Shown in pieces: positions 28,947 through 38,724 of a DNA stretch of 64,000 bases. How positions within the stretch are numbered: the stretch's first letter is position 1; each line of letters opens with the position of its first letter. The translations under genes and the position numbers were made by a program. Below the pieces are notes generated by a model. The model made no database searches and had not been told where the DNA came from. It saw only the letters and a list, made by a program, of their open reading frames with translations. Origin of the DNA: Salinarimonas sp. (GTDB lineage: Bacteria; Pseudomonadota; Alphaproteobacteria; Rhizobiales; Beijerinckiaceae); assembly GCF_040111675.1 (NCBI RefSeq), contig NZ_CP157794.1:434001-498000 (forward strand), written 5' to 3'.

Positions 28947-30271
28947 TGAGCATCGCCGCCCTCGCTCTCCTCCTAGCCACCCCCGCCGCCGCGCTCGACC
29001 TCCCGCGCGCGCCGACCGACGCCGATTATCGCCCCGTCGACCGCCAGGAGGCCGAGCTCGGCCGGCTGCTGTTCTGGGACCCGATCCTGTCGGGCAACCG
29101 CAACATCTCCTGCGGCACCTGCCATCACCCGAAATTCGGCACCTCCGACGGGCTCTCGCTCGGCATGGGGGAGGGCGGGCGCGGGCTCGGGCCGGAGCGC
29201 GTCGTCGATCCGCAGAACCTCCCCGAGCAGCGCATCCCGCGCAACGCGCCGGCGCTCTTCAACCTGGGCGCCCACGAATTCACGGTGATGTTCCACGACG
29301 GGCGCATCGAGGAGGACCCCTCCCGCCCGTCGGGCCTGCGCACGCCGCTCGAGGACGAGATGGTGACGGGCTTCGCCACGCTCCTCTCGGCGCAGACCAT
29401 GTTCCCGGTGCTCTCGCCGGACGAGATGGCCGGGCACTATTCCGAGAACGAGATCTCGCGGGCGGTGCGCCAGGGCCTGATCACCGGCGAGGGCGGGGCC
29501 TGGGACCTGATCTCCGAGCGCGTCGCCGCCATCCCGGAATACCAGGCTCTGTTCGAGGCGGCCTATCCGGAGATCGCGGCGGGGCGCCCCATCGCCTTCA
29601 CCGACATCTCGAACGCCATCGCCGCCTTCGTGGAATTCGAATGGCGGGCCGACGCCTCGCCCTTCGACGCGTATCTGCGCGGGGAGGGCGCGCTCGCGCC
29701 GCAGGCGGAGGCGGGGATGCGCCTGTTCTACGGGGAGGCCGGCTGCGCCACCTGCCATGCGGGCCCGTTCCAGACCGATCACGGCTTTCACGCCATGGCC
29801 GCCCCGCAGCTCGGCCCCGGCAAGGCGGAGCGCTTCGAGAGCCATGCCCGCGACGTCGGCCGCATGCGGGTGACGAACGACCCCGCCGACGCCTACGCCT
29901 TCCGCACGCCGTCCCTGCGCAACGTGGTGGAGACCGGCCCCTGGGGCCATGCCGGCGGGCATTCGGATCTCGCGGCGTTCCTGCGCTTCCACGCCGATCC
30001 GGCGGCGGGGCTCGCGGCCTACGCCCCCGACGCGACGCTGCCGGACTTCGCGCCGGCGAAGCCCGATTTCGCCCCGCTGGCCGACGTCGCCGAGACGGCC
30101 GCCATCATGGAGGCGGCCTCGCGAGACGCCCCCGCGGGAGCGGGGGCCCTCGACGAGGCCGAGGTCGCGGCGCTGATCGCCTTCCTCGAGAGCCTGACCG
30201 ACGAGGACGCGATCGCGGGACGGCTCGGGATTCCCGAGACCGTCCCGAGCGGGCTCGCGGTGGACCGCTAG
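28946..30271 (+). CDS. Di-heme cytochrome c peroxidase (MauG/CCP family)
   Basis: This is an exported di-heme enzyme of 441 residues that reduces hydrogen peroxide or oxidises a partner. Two heme c sites are visible, CGTCHH near residue 52 and CATCH near residue 268, along with the RNAPALFNLG motif and the FRTPSLRNVVETGPWGHAG loop typical of the family. Read from GTG 28946, the signal peptide is short and lacks basic residues (SIAALALLLATPAAA). An alternative in-frame ATG at 28727 with a good GGAGAGGG would translate through the whole palindromic element, so the element may have landed in the 5' end of the gene. The stop lies in the CTAG target of the adjoining insertion sequence. Confidence 0.85.
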   Translation: MSIAALALLLATPAAALDLPRAPTDADYRPVDRQEAELGRLLFWDPILSGNRNISCGTCHHPKFGTSDGLSLGMGEGGRGLGPERVVDPQNLPEQRIPRNAPALFNLGAHEFTVMFHDGRIEEDPSRPSGLRTPLEDEMVTGFATLLSAQTMFPVLSPDEMAGHYSENEISRAVRQGLITGEGGAWDLISERVAAIPEYQALFEAAYPEIAAGRPIAFTDISNAIAAFVEFEWRADASPFDAYLRGEGALAPQAEAGMRLFYGEAGCATCHAGPFQTDHGFHAMAAPQLGPGKAERFESHARDVGRMRVTNDPADAYAFRTPSLRNVVETGPWGHAGGHSDLAAFLRFHADPAAGLAAYAPDATLPDFAPAKPDFAPLADVAETAAIMEAASRDAPAGAGALDEAEVAALIAFLESLTDEDAIAGRLGIPETVPSGLAVDR

Positions 30272-31750
30272 GAGGCTGTCCAGCTAATTCGTTCTGCGAC
30301 GCGAGTGCGTTTCGTTCGCGGGACGCGTTCGCCCCGTCTCATCCGGCCGGCCTCGGTCGGTTGTGAGCGGCGACGAGCTTCGCGATGTTGTGAGCGGTGC
30401 AGACGAGCGCCCATTCGGCCCTGACGGCGCCGAGGCCGCGCAAGAGGAGCTGGCGCATCCCGCGATCCTGCTTGATCTGCCCGAAGACGGGCTCGACGAC
30501 CTGCTTGCGCAGCCTGTAGCGGCTGCGCCGCCCGGCGCGGGCGAGCGTCTCGGCCATGGCCCGGGTCAGGGGTGATTTCGAGAGGCGCCGCTCGGTCGCC
30601 GGGACCCCGGTGGCGTGCTTGGCGCGGCCGACGGCGACGTAGGCGCGGATGCGGCGCGCCTTCAGGGCGCCGAGGTTCGCCTCCGAGCAGAAGCCGGCGT
30701 CCGCCGAGATCTCGCGGGGCTTGGCTCCGAGATTGCGGCGCACGGCGTCCACCAGGGGGACGAGGGCGTCGACGTCGCCCGGATTGCTCTGGAGGCGGTG
30801 GGCGACGATCACCTGGTGGGCGGCGTCGACGGCGATCTGGGCGTTGTAGCCCTGGATGAAGCCGTCGCGGGTCGGCTGGATGCGGCTGTCGGGGTCGGTG
30901 AAGTTGCGCTGCGCCTTGTCCGGCGGGCCGCCGTCGGGCGCGCGCTTGGGCCGCCCGCGATCCTGCATGCCGCTGGAGGGACCGGGGCCGTCCTCGTCCT
31001 CGCCGCCCGCCGGCGCCGCCGCCTCGGCCTCCAGCGCGGCCTTGGCCGCCCGGATCCGCTCCAGCCGGCGCAGCTTGTCCGCCGCCCAGTCCGGCATCTC
31101 GTCCCCGCGCCGCTCGCCGTGCGCGGCATCCTCCTCGCGGTCCGCCGTCTCGGCCCGGTCGAGCCAGCCCGCCACCGCATCGGCCAGCGCCGGCTCCGCG
31201 CTCTTCATGCGGCCATAGCTCATCGCCTTGTGCCGCGAGGCGTTCGCCTTGATCTTCGTGCCGTCCAGAGCGACGTGCCCGAGCTGCACCAGTCCCGCCG
31301 CCCGGCACAGGCGCAGCACCTGCTCGAACAGGCGCCCCAGCGCCTTGAGATGGCGCTTGCGGAAGTCCGCGATCGTGCGGAAGTCCGGCCGCTGCAGGCC
31401 CGTCACCGCCATGAAGTCGACCCGCTCCTCGCAGGCTCGCGCCAGCTGGCGCGAGGAGTAGACCCCGCGGCTGTAGCCGTACAGCAGAAGCGCCACCATC
31501 ATCGCCGGATGATACGGCGGATAGCCTCGCAGCTCGATGTAGGCGCTCAGGATATCCCGCAGATCCAGCCCCTCACGCACCGTCTCGCGCACGAAGTGCG
31601 CCGCGTGCCCAGGCGGGACGAAGTCGTGAATGGACGGCGGCAGAAGCCAGCTCTGCTCGACATCCCAGGGGCGAAACGTCTTGCTCGTGCTCATGAAACA
31701 AGAGAATCACGACCGGATTCCCACGTCCAGAAAATTACTCGGACAGCCTC
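30272..31750 (-). mobile_element. IS1182-family insertion sequence (1479 bp)
   Basis: The element is bounded by 10-bp perfect inverted repeats GAGGCTGTCC (30272-30281) and GGACAGCCTC (31741-31750), with TAATT conserved slightly further in. It is flanked by a 4-bp direct repeat CTAG (30268-30271 and 31751-31754), read as the target-site duplication. It contains one full-length transposase gene on the minus strand. Ends and gene are intact, so it may still be active. Confidence 0.88.
30339..31694 (-). CDS. IS1182-family DDE transposase
   Basis: This 451-residue transposase appears intact. It begins with the family's N-terminal block (LPPSIHDFVPPGHAAHFV), followed by YPPYHPAMMVALLLYGYSRG and RPDFRTIADFRKRH. 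The DDE residues are in HVALDGTKIKAN, ISADAGFCSEANL and VVEPVFGQIKQDRGMRQ. A charged, low-complexity linker lies at about residues 195-270. No frameshift or premature stop is seen. Confidence 0.92.
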   Translation of the reverse strand: MSTSKTFRPWDVEQSWLLPPSIHDFVPPGHAAHFVRETVREGLDLRDILSAYIELRGYPPYHPAMMVALLLYGYSRGVYSSRQLARACEERVDFMAVTGLQRPDFRTIADFRKRHLKALGRLFEQVLRLCRAAGLVQLGHVALDGTKIKANASRHKAMSYGRMKSAEPALADAVAGWLDRAETADREEDAAHGERRGDEMPDWAADKLRRLERIRAAKAALEAEAAAPAGGEDEDGPGPSSGMQDRGRPKRAPDGGPPDKAQRNFTDPDSRIQPTRDGFIQGYNAQIAVDAAHQVIVAHRLQSNPGDVDALVPLVDAVRRNLGAKPREISADAGFCSEANLGALKARRIRAYVAVGRAKHATGVPATERRLSKSPLTRAMAETLARAGRRSRYRLRKQVVEPVFGQIKQDRGMRQLLLRGLGAVRAEWALVCTAHNIAKLVAAHNRPRPAG

Positions 31751-33397
31751 CTAGGCCCTGGCGCGCTTCGGCGCGAGGCTGCGCTGGATGGCGCGCTCGC
31801 TGGCCAGCCCCTTCACCAGCGCGACGCAGGCGCCGAGCAGGACGAAGGTGAAGGGAAAGCCCGTCGACACCGCCATGGCCTGGAGCGCCACGAGTCCGCC
31901 GCCGAGCAGCAGCGCGATGGCGACCATGCCCTCGAACAGGCACCAGAACACCCGCTGGGGCGTCGGCGAGTCGGTCTTGCCGCCGGCGGTGATCGAGTCG
32001 ATCACGAGCGAGCCCGAATCCGACGAGGTGACGAAGAACACCACCACCAGCACGATGCCGACGAAGGAGGTCACGGCGGTGAGCGGGAAGCCCTCGAGCA
32101 GCGCGAACAGCTTCAGCTCGAGCGGCGCGTCGGCGACGAAGGCGCGGCCGTGGGCGACGATCTCGTCGATGGCCGTGCCGCCGAGCGCCGTCATCCACAA
32201 GACGGTGACGAGCGAGGGGATCAGCAGCGTGCAGGTGATGAACTCGCGCACGGTGCGCCCGCGCGAGACCCGCGCGATGAACATGCCGACGAAGGGCGAC
32301 CAGGAGATCCACCAGGCCCAGTAGAACGAGGTCCAGCCCTGGGCGAAGTTCGCGTCCTCGCGGCCGACGGGGTTCGCCAGCGCCGGCAGGTACTCGATAT
32401 AGGCGACGAGGTTGTCGACGAAGCCGGTCAGGATCAGGGCGGTGGGGCCCATCACGATCATGAACAGCATCAGCAGCGCCGCGAGCGTGATGTTGAGCTC
32501 CGAGAGCCGGCGCACGCCGACCTCGAGGCCGAGCACCACCGACAGGAGCGCGACGAGGGTGATGCCGATGATCAGCAGCACCTTGGTGCCTTCCGTCGCC
32601 GGCACGCCGAACAGGAACTCGATGCCGGCCGAGGCCTGCTCCGCGCCGAAGCCCAGCGAGGTGGCGAGCCCGAACAGCGTCGCGAACACGGCGAGGATGT
32701 CGATGACGTGGCCCGGCCAGCCCCAGATCCGCTTGCCGAGGATCGGGTAGAAGATCGAGCGCACCGTCAGCGGCAGGCCGCGGTTGAAGGCGAAGAGCGC
32801 GAGCGCGAGGCCGAGCACGGCGTAGATCGCCCAGGGGTGCAGGCCCCAATGGTAGATCGAGGCCGCCATGGAGAGGCGCATCGCCTCGGCCGGATCGTTG
32901 GGCGCGCCCGCGAGCGGCGCCCAGCTCGCGGCCGTGCCCGCATCGGGGGCGACGGCGGCGGAATAGTGCGAGATCGGCTCGGCCACGCCGTAGAACATCA
33001 GGCCGATGCCCATGCCCGCCGCGAACAGCATGCTGAACCAGGGCAGGAGCCCGAAATCCGGCTTCGCGTCGGCGCCGCCGAGGCGCACCTTGCCGTAGGG
33101 CGAGACCACGAGGACGAGGCAGACCACGACGAAGACGTTGGCCGCCGCGAGGAAGAACCAGTCGAAGGCCGAGGTCAGCGTCGGCCGCAGCCAGCCGAAG
33201 AAGCTCGCGGCTTCCTCCTGGAAGGCGAGCGTGAAGACCACGAACAGGACCGAGACGAGCCCGGAAATGATGAAGACCGGGTTGTGGACGTCGACCTCGA
33301 AGGGGCCGAACCGCCTTTGGATGTTGTCTTGACCGACGACGTAGCCGTGCTCGTGCGAGCCCGCCTCACGCCCGTCACCGGGACCGAGGTTTGCCAT
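31751..33397 (-). CDS. BCCT family (betaine/choline/carnitine) transporter
   Basis: This is a complete 548-residue secondary transporter for quaternary-ammonium compounds. It has a polar N-terminus, then hydrophobic membrane helices with the GMGIGLMFYGVAEPI, LHPWAIYAVLG, FYWAWWISWSPFVGMFIARV and FFVTSSDSGSLVID motifs. It is clearly paralogous to the truncated transporter at 1-1572. Its last codon (TAG) lies in the CTAG that the adjacent insertion sequence duplicated, so the protein is unaltered by the insertion. The ATG follows GGAGGGAAG. Substrate identity cannot be fixed. Confidence 0.95.
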   Translation of the reverse strand: MANLGPGDGREAGSHEHGYVVGQDNIQRRFGPFEVDVHNPVFIISGLVSVLFVVFTLAFQEEAASFFGWLRPTLTSAFDWFFLAAANVFVVVCLVLVVSPYGKVRLGGADAKPDFGLLPWFSMLFAAGMGIGLMFYGVAEPISHYSAAVAPDAGTAASWAPLAGAPNDPAEAMRLSMAASIYHWGLHPWAIYAVLGLALALFAFNRGLPLTVRSIFYPILGKRIWGWPGHVIDILAVFATLFGLATSLGFGAEQASAGIEFLFGVPATEGTKVLLIIGITLVALLSVVLGLEVGVRRLSELNITLAALLMLFMIVMGPTALILTGFVDNLVAYIEYLPALANPVGREDANFAQGWTSFYWAWWISWSPFVGMFIARVSRGRTVREFITCTLLIPSLVTVLWMTALGGTAIDEIVAHGRAFVADAPLELKLFALLEGFPLTAVTSFVGIVLVVVFFVTSSDSGSLVIDSITAGGKTDSPTPQRVFWCLFEGMVAIALLLGGGLVALQAMAVSTGFPFTFVLLGACVALVKGLASERAIQRSLAPKRARA

Positions 33398-33546
33398 TCT
33401 TCCCTCCAGAAGAGACGAGATGCCCGGCTTTGCCGGACGATTGGTCTGCGCACGTCGGACGCGTGCTTGGAGAAGATTAGACAGACAAACTTCGGGGAAT
33501 ACGCGGATGGAGGCGACGGGTTCTTGCCTTGACCCGACGTTTACGG

Positions 33547-33573
33547 GCCCGGCGGCGGCGACCGCCGCCGGGC
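33547..33573. terminator. Possible hairpin terminator downstream of glyA
   Basis: A perfect 12-bp GC stem (GCCCGGCGGCGG with CCGCCGCCGGGC) around a 3-base loop lies 12 bases past the glyA stop. The T run (TTT) is on the plus-strand side and there is none in the direction of glyA transcription, so it may be a pause or RNA-protecting structure rather than a true intrinsic terminator. Confidence 0.4.
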
Positions 33574-33584
33574 TTTGGGGGACG

Positions 33585-34889
33585 TCACAGCCCGGGATAG
33601 AGCGGGAAGCGGTCGCAGAGCGCCTTCACCTCGGCGCGCACGGCCGCCTCGTTCTCGGCATTGCCCTCCTCGCCCGCCTCGGCGAGGCCGACGAGGACGC
33701 GGGCGATGAGGTCCGCCACCGTGCGGAACTCGGCCTCGCCGAAGCCGCGGGTGGTGCCCGCCGGCGTGCCCAGACGGATGCCCGAGGTGATCGCCGGCTT
33801 CTCCGGATCGAAGGGGATGCCGTTCTTGTTGCAGGTCAGCCCCGCGCGCTCGAGCGCCGCTTCCGCCGCCTTGCCGGTGACGCGCAGCGGGCGCAGGTCG
33901 ACGAGCACGATATGGCTGTCGGTGCCCCCCGAGACGATGGCCGCGCCGTGCTCGACGAGCCGCGCGGCGAGCGCCCTCGCGTTGCCGATCACGCGCGCCG
34001 CGTAGGTCTTGAAGGACGGCTCCAGCGCCTCGCCGAAGGCGACCGCCTTGGCGGCGACGACGTGCATCAGCGGGCCGCCCTGGGCGCCCGGGAACACCGC
34101 GGAGTTGAACTTCTTGGCCAGATCCGCGTCGTTCGTCAGGATCACGCCGCCACGGGGCCCGCGCAGGGTCTTGTGCGTCGTCGTGGTGACGACGTGGGCG
34201 TGGGGCATCGGCGAGGGGTAGACGCCCGCGGCGACGAGGCCGGCGTAATGCGCCATGTCGACCATGAACAGCGCCCCGACCGCATCGGCGATGGCGCGGA
34301 AACGGGCGAAGTCGATGACGCGCGGATAGGACGAGCCGCCGGCGATGATCAGCTTCGGCTCGTGCTCGCGGGCGAGGCGCTCGACCTCCTCGTAGTCGAT
34401 CAGCCCGTCCTCGCGGCGCACGCCGTACTGGACCGGCTTGAACCACTTGCCGGAGAGCGTCGGCGGCGCGCCGTGGGTGAGGTGGCCGCCGGCGGCGAGG
34501 GACATGCCGAGGAAGGTGTCGCCCGGCTGGAGCAGGGCCAGGAACACGGCCGCGTTCGCCTGCGCGCCCGAATGGGGCTGGACGTTGGCGAAGCCCGCGC
34601 CGAAGAGCCGGCAGACGCGCTCGATGGCGAGCGCCTCGACGGTGTCGGCATGCTCGCAGCCGCCGTAATAGCGCCGGCCGGGATAGCCCTCGGCGTACTT
34701 GTTGGTGAAGACGGAGCCCTGCGCCGCGAGCACCGCCTCGGAGACGATGTTCTCCGACGCGATCAGCTCGATCTGGTCGCGCTGGCGGGTCAGCTCGGCG
34801 TCGAGCGCGGCGAAGACCGGGTCGGCGAAGCCGGTGGCCCGGGGCGCCTCGGCGGCGGCGAGGGCGGCGGGAGCGGTATGGGTGTTCAT
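33585..34889 (-). CDS. glyA: Serine hydroxymethyltransferase
   Basis: This PLP enzyme interconverts serine and glycine with transfer of a one-carbon unit to tetrahydrofolate. The 434 residues include [30 protein letters not shown], the PLP lysine in [15 protein letters not shown] and [20 protein letters not shown]. The ATG at 34889 has GAGGAA upstream and gives the normal length; an in-frame start at 34919 would overlap the folD stop. It is the last gene of etfB-etfA-folD-glyA, where folD uses the product of this reaction. Confidence 0.97.
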   Translation of the reverse strand: MNTHTAPAALAAAEAPRATGFADPVFAALDAELTRQRDQIELIASENIVSEAVLAAQGSVFTNKYAEGYPGRRYYGGCEHADTVEALAIERVCRLFGAGFANVQPHSGAQANAAVFLALLQPGDTFLGMSLAAGGHLTHGAPPTLSGKWFKPVQYGVRREDGLIDYEEVERLAREHEPKLIIAGGSSYPRVIDFARFRAIADAVGALFMVDMAHYAGLVAAGVYPSPMPHAHVVTTTTHKTLRGPRGGVILTNDADLAKKFNSAVFPGAQGGPLMHVVAAKAVAFGEALEPSFKTYAARVIGNARALAARLVEHGAAIVSGGTDSHIVLVDLRPLRVTGKAAEAALERAGLTCNKNGIPFDPEKPAITSGIRLGTPAGTTRGFGEAEFRTVADLIARVLVGLAEAGEEGNAENEAAVRAEVKALCDRFPLYPGL

Positions 34890-34915
34890 GGGCGCGTTCC
34901 TCGTGCTTGAAGGGG

Positions 34916-35815
34916 TCACTCGGCCGCTGCGGCGAGCGGCAGGCCGCGGCGGCGACGGGCGGCCTCGAGGGTGTTCTCGAGCAGGCAGGCGATCGTCATC
35001 GGGCCGACGCCGCCGGGGACCGGCGTGATCGCGCCGGCGATCGCCGCGACCTTCTCGAAGGCGACGTCACCGACTAGGCGCCCGTCGGCGAGCCGGTTGA
35101 TGCCGACGTCGATGACGGCGGCGCCTGGCCCGATCCAGTCCGCCGTCACGAGCCCGGCCCGGCCGGCGGCGGCGACCACGATGTCGGCCGTGCGGCACTC
35201 GCCCGCCGGATCGGCGGAGCGGGAATGGGCGATGGCGACGGTGCAGTCCGCCTGGACGAGGAGCTGCGCCATCGGCCGGCCGACGATGGCCGAGCGGCCG
35301 ACGACGACGGCGCGCTTGCCGCGCAGGTCTCCGAGCGTCTCGCGCAGCAGCACCATGCAGCCCCTGGGCGTGCAGGGGACGAGCCCCGGCAGGCCGGCGG
35401 CGAGACGGCCAACGTTCGTCAGCGTGAAGCCGTCGACGTCCTTGGCCGGGTCGATCGCCTCGATCACCGCCACCTGGTCGATCTGCGCCGGCAGCGGCAG
35501 CTGCACCAGGATGCCGTCGACCGTGGCGTCGGCGTTGAGGCGGGCGATCAGGGCGAGCAGCTCCGCCTGGCCGGTCTCGGCGGGCAGGCGGTGGATCTGC
35601 GAGACCATGCCGGCCTCGCGGGCCGCCTTCTCCTTGGCCTTGACGTAGACCGCGCTCGCCGGGTCCGCGCCGACGAGGATCACGTCGAGGCGCGGCGCGA
35701 AGGGCGCGGCCGCGATCGCCTCGGCGAGGCGGGCGCGCAGGCCCGCGGCCACGGCGCGGCCGTCGATGATGCGCGCGCCGGGGATCTGGGGGTGGCGCGC
35801 CGTCTCAGCCGGCAT
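34916..35815 (-). CDS. folD: Methylenetetrahydrofolate dehydrogenase/cyclohydrolase
   Basis: This bifunctional enzyme oxidises 5,10-methylene-THF to 10-formyl-THF via the methenyl form. The 299 residues show the catalytic Lys in [13 protein letters not shown], the segment [11 protein letters not shown], the [13 protein letters not shown] loop, and the NADP site [17 protein letters not shown]. Its ATG lies inside the end of etfA (11-base overlap), showing translational coupling. It is followed 26 bases later by glyA, giving a one-carbon pair. Confidence 0.96.
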   Translation of the reverse strand: MPAETARHPQIPGARIIDGRAVAAGLRARLAEAIAAAPFAPRLDVILVGADPASAVYVKAKEKAAREAGMVSQIHRLPAETGQAELLALIARLNADATVDGILVQLPLPAQIDQVAVIEAIDPAKDVDGFTLTNVGRLAAGLPGLVPCTPRGCMVLLRETLGDLRGKRAVVVGRSAIVGRPMAQLLVQADCTVAIAHSRSADPAGECRTADIVVAAAGRAGLVTADWIGPGAAVIDVGINRLADGRLVGDVAFEKVAAIAGAITPVPGGVGPMTIACLLENTLEAARRRRGLPLAAAAE

Positions 35816-36746
35816 CGGAGAGGACCTTCGCCATTTCGGGGGCGATCTCGAACAGATCCCCCACGAGGCCGTAATCGGCCACCTGGAAGATCGGGGCTTC
35901 CTCGTCCTTGTTGATGGCGACGATGACGCGCGAATCCTTCATGCCGGCGAGGTGCTGGATGGCGCCGGAGATGCCCACCGCGATGTAGAGGTCGGGCGCG
36001 ACGACCTTGCCGGTCTGGCCGACCTGCCAGTCGTTGGGCGCGTAGCCCGCGTCGACCGCGGCGCGCGAGGCGCCCATGGCCGCGCCGAGCGTGTCGGCGA
36101 TGGGCTCGATATAGGTCTTGAAATTCTCCGTCGAGCCGAGCGAGCGGCCGCCGGAGATGATGATCTTGGCCGACGTCAGCTCGGGCCGGTCGGAATGGGC
36201 GATCTCCTCGCCCTTGAAGGTCGACAGGCCCGGATCCTCGGCGGCCGGGACCTGCTCGACCTTCGCGGAGCCCCCGGTCCCCACCGCCTGGAAGGAGGCG
36301 GTGCGCACCGTGATCACCTTCTTCGGCTCGGCGCAGGTGACGGTCTGGAGCGCGTTGCCGGCGTAGATCGGCCGCTCGAACGTGTCGGGGGCGACCACCT
36401 TCACGATGTCGGAGACCTGCATCACGTCGATGAGCGCCGCGACGCGGGGCATGACGTTCTTGCCCGTGGTCGAGGCCGGCGCGACGAGCGCGTCGTAGCG
36501 CTCGGCCAGCGCGACGATCAGCGCGGCGAGCGGCTCGGCGAGAAACCGCTCGTAGGCGGGCGCATCGGCGTGGAGCACGGTCTCGACGCCCTCCAGCGTC
36601 GCCGCCGCCTCGGCGACGGCGCCGGCGCCGGAGCCCGCGACCAGCACGTGCACGGGCGAGCCGATCTCGCGGGCGGCGGCGAGCGTCTTGTGGGTCGCGT
36701 CCTTGAGGGTCGCGTTGTCGTGTTCGGCGAGGACGAGGATCGCCAT
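35805..36746 (-). CDS. etfA: Electron transfer flavoprotein subunit alpha
   Basis: This is the FAD-binding large subunit of ETF, which carries electrons from acyl-CoA and other dehydrogenases to ETF-quinone oxidoreductase. The 313 residues begin [17 protein letters not shown]. The C-terminal FAD-binding signature is complete: [39 protein letters not shown], then [15 protein letters not shown]. The start is two bases after the etfB stop. Confidence 0.97.
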   Translation of the reverse strand: MAILVLAEHDNATLKDATHKTLAAAREIGSPVHVLVAGSGAGAVAEAAATLEGVETVLHADAPAYERFLAEPLAALIVALAERYDALVAPASTTGKNVMPRVAALIDVMQVSDIVKVVAPDTFERPIYAGNALQTVTCAEPKKVITVRTASFQAVGTGGSAKVEQVPAAEDPGLSTFKGEEIAHSDRPELTSAKIIISGGRSLGSTENFKTYIEPIADTLGAAMGASRAAVDAGYAPNDWQVGQTGKVVAPDLYIAVGISGAIQHLAGMKDSRVIVAINKDEEAPIFQVADYGLVGDLFEIAPEMAKVLSDAG

Positions 36747-36748
36747 GG

Positions 36749-37498
36749 TCAGAGCACTCCCGCTTCGTTCTTGAGCTTGCCGACGAGCTCGGCGACCGAG
36801 CCGACCTTGACGCCGGCCTCGCGCTTGGGCGGCTCCGTCGTCTTCACCACGGTGAGCCGCGGGGCGACGTCGACGCCGAGCGCGTCGGGCGTCGTCTCCT
36901 CGAGCGGCTTCTTCTTGGCCTTCATGATGTTGGGCAGCGACGCGTAGCGCGGCTCGTTGAGGCGCAGGTCCGTCGTGACGATGGCGGGGAGCTTCAGCGA
37001 GACCGTCTGGAGGCCGCCGTCGACCTCGCGCGTGACGTCGATCGTGCCCTCGGCGGGCTCCACCTTCGAGGCGAAGGTGCCCTGGGCCCAGCCCAGCAGC
37101 GCGGCGAGCATCTGGCCGGTCTGGTTGCAATCGTCGTCGATCGCCTGCTTGCCCATGATCACCAGGTCAGGGCTCTCGTTGCCGACGATCGCCTTCAGCA
37201 GCTTCGCCACCGCGAGCGGCTCGACCACGCCGTCGGTCTTGACCAGGATGCCCCGGTCCGCGCCCATGGCGAGCGCCGTGCGGATCGTCTCGGCCGATTG
37301 CTGCGGCCCGATCGACACCGCCACGACCTCGGTGGCGACGCCCTTCTCCTTGAGCCGGATCGCCTCCTCGACGGCGATCTCGTCGAAGGGGTTCATCGAC
37401 ATCTTCACGTTGGCGAGGTCGACGCCGGACCCGTCGGGCTTCACCCGGATCTTCACGTTGTAGTCGACCACCCGCTTGACAGGCACCAGGATCTTCAT
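36749..37498 (-). CDS. etfB: Electron transfer flavoprotein subunit beta
   Basis: This is the AMP-binding small subunit of ETF, 249 residues. It starts [19 protein letters not shown] and contains the conserved [37 protein letters not shown] and the C-terminal [18 protein letters not shown] recognition-loop region that docks partner dehydrogenases. It leads the operon with etfA, folD and glyA. Confidence 0.97.
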   Translation of the reverse strand: MKILVPVKRVVDYNVKIRVKPDGSGVDLANVKMSMNPFDEIAVEEAIRLKEKGVATEVVAVSIGPQQSAETIRTALAMGADRGILVKTDGVVEPLAVAKLLKAIVGNESPDLVIMGKQAIDDDCNQTGQMLAALLGWAQGTFASKVEPAEGTIDVTREVDGGLQTVSLKLPAIVTTDLRLNEPRYASLPNIMKAKKKPLEETTPDALGVDVAPRLTVVKTTEPPKREAGVKVGSVAELVGKLKNEAGVL

Positions 37499-37606
37499 GC
37501 GCTCGCCTCCCGAGGACTGTTTTCGTCCTACGACGGCGCGCGCGGGCGCGATCGCGCCGGAGCGGCGCGCGCTAGCGTGAAAACGACATGCGCGGCGTGG
37601 GCGCGC

Positions 37607-38434
37607 TCAGGCGGGGGGCACGATCCAGTCGCGGCGAAAGGCGCCCGTCGCCCGCGCGCCGAAGGCGTCGAGGAGCTGCGGCCCGAGCGCGTCGAGGAAA
37701 TCGGGCAGCGTGTAGGGCGGGTTGACGATCGCGAGCCCGCCGCCGACCAGCGTGCCGTCGAGGGGGCGCAAAGCCAGCTCGACCCGCAGCGTCTCGACAC
37801 CGGTCTGCGCCAGCGGCGCGGCGATCCGGGCGGGGACGTCCGGGTCCTTGAGCGGATACCAGGCGATGTAGGTTCCCGTCGGCCACTTGCGCACGGCCTT
37901 GGCCAGCGCCCGGCCGAGCCTGTCCGCCTCGTCGCGCTTCTCGAAGGGCGGATCGACGAAGACGAGCCCGCGCCGCTCCGGCGGCGGCACGAAGGCGCCG
38001 ATCGCCTCGTAGCCGTCGCGATGGTGCACGGCGACGCGCGGGTCGTCGCGCAGGGCGGCGCGCAGGATCTCGACGTCGGCGGGGTGCAGTTCGCAGGCGA
38101 CGAGCCGGTCCTGCGGGCGCATCGTCCGCCGGACGATCTCGGGCGAGCCGGGATAGAAGCGCAGCGCCCCGCCCGGATCGAAGCCGCGCACGAGGGCGAG
38201 ATAGTCCCGCGCCGCCGGCGGGTCGGCGCGGGCGACGCGCAGGATGCCGCCCTCGGCCTCGCCGGTCTTGCCCGCCTCCTCCGAGCGCAGGTCGTAGCCG
38301 CCGATCCCCGCATGGGTGTCGAGCACGAAGAACGGCTTCTCCTTGCGGCCGAGATGCGCGAGCACGGCGACCAGCGTCGCGTGCTTCAGCATTTCGGTGT
38401 GGTTCCCCGCGTGGTACGCGTGGCGATAATTCAT
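37607..38434 (-). CDS. rlmJ: 23S rRNA (adenine-2030-N6)-methyltransferase
   Basis: This is an SAM-dependent methyltransferase that modifies 23S rRNA during ribosome assembly. The 275 residues begin with the diagnostic MNYRHAYHAGNHTEMLKHA, followed by FFVLDTHAGIGGYDL (SAM loop) and the N6-adenine catalytic motif VDPPFEKRDE. Length is normal. It is on the same strand as etfBA-folD-glyA, 108 bases upstream, and may be separate. Confidence 0.94.
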   Translation of the reverse strand: MNYRHAYHAGNHTEMLKHATLVAVLAHLGRKEKPFFVLDTHAGIGGYDLRSEEAGKTGEAEGGILRVARADPPAARDYLALVRGFDPGGALRFYPGSPEIVRRTMRPQDRLVACELHPADVEILRAALRDDPRVAVHHRDGYEAIGAFVPPPERRGLVFVDPPFEKRDEADRLGRALAKAVRKWPTGTYIAWYPLKDPDVPARIAAPLAQTGVETLRVELALRPLDGTLVGGGLAIVNPPYTLPDFLDALGPQLLDAFGARATGAFRRDWIVPPA

Positions 38435-38724
38435 CGAGGGCGAGCGTTCCGGCCGATTTGCGAGCCGCTCCTATACAGGCCCGCCGCGTCGTTTGCCAAT
38501 GAGGCGCGAAGGCCGATCGGGCGGTGCGCCGGTCGGTGCTGGCCTTCGCTCCAGGCCATGCGCAACACGCCTTGAGATAGCATAATATGGTTACTCAGTG
38601 GTTGTGCGTATGGCGCGAGTGACGCTACCGTGATTGTGTCGTGATCAAGGCCTTTTCAGCTGTGGTTGATTGTCGCGTCTCAGCACACAAGAATCCGCAA
38701 GACACACCGCATGGGAGGGCAACC

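Noticed and set aside
38641..38724. Longer N-terminus for the BTAD regulator from GTG 38641
   Set aside because: The added 28 residues do not resemble the family start, and the ATG at 38725 has a good ribosome site and begins exactly with the first winged-helix strand.
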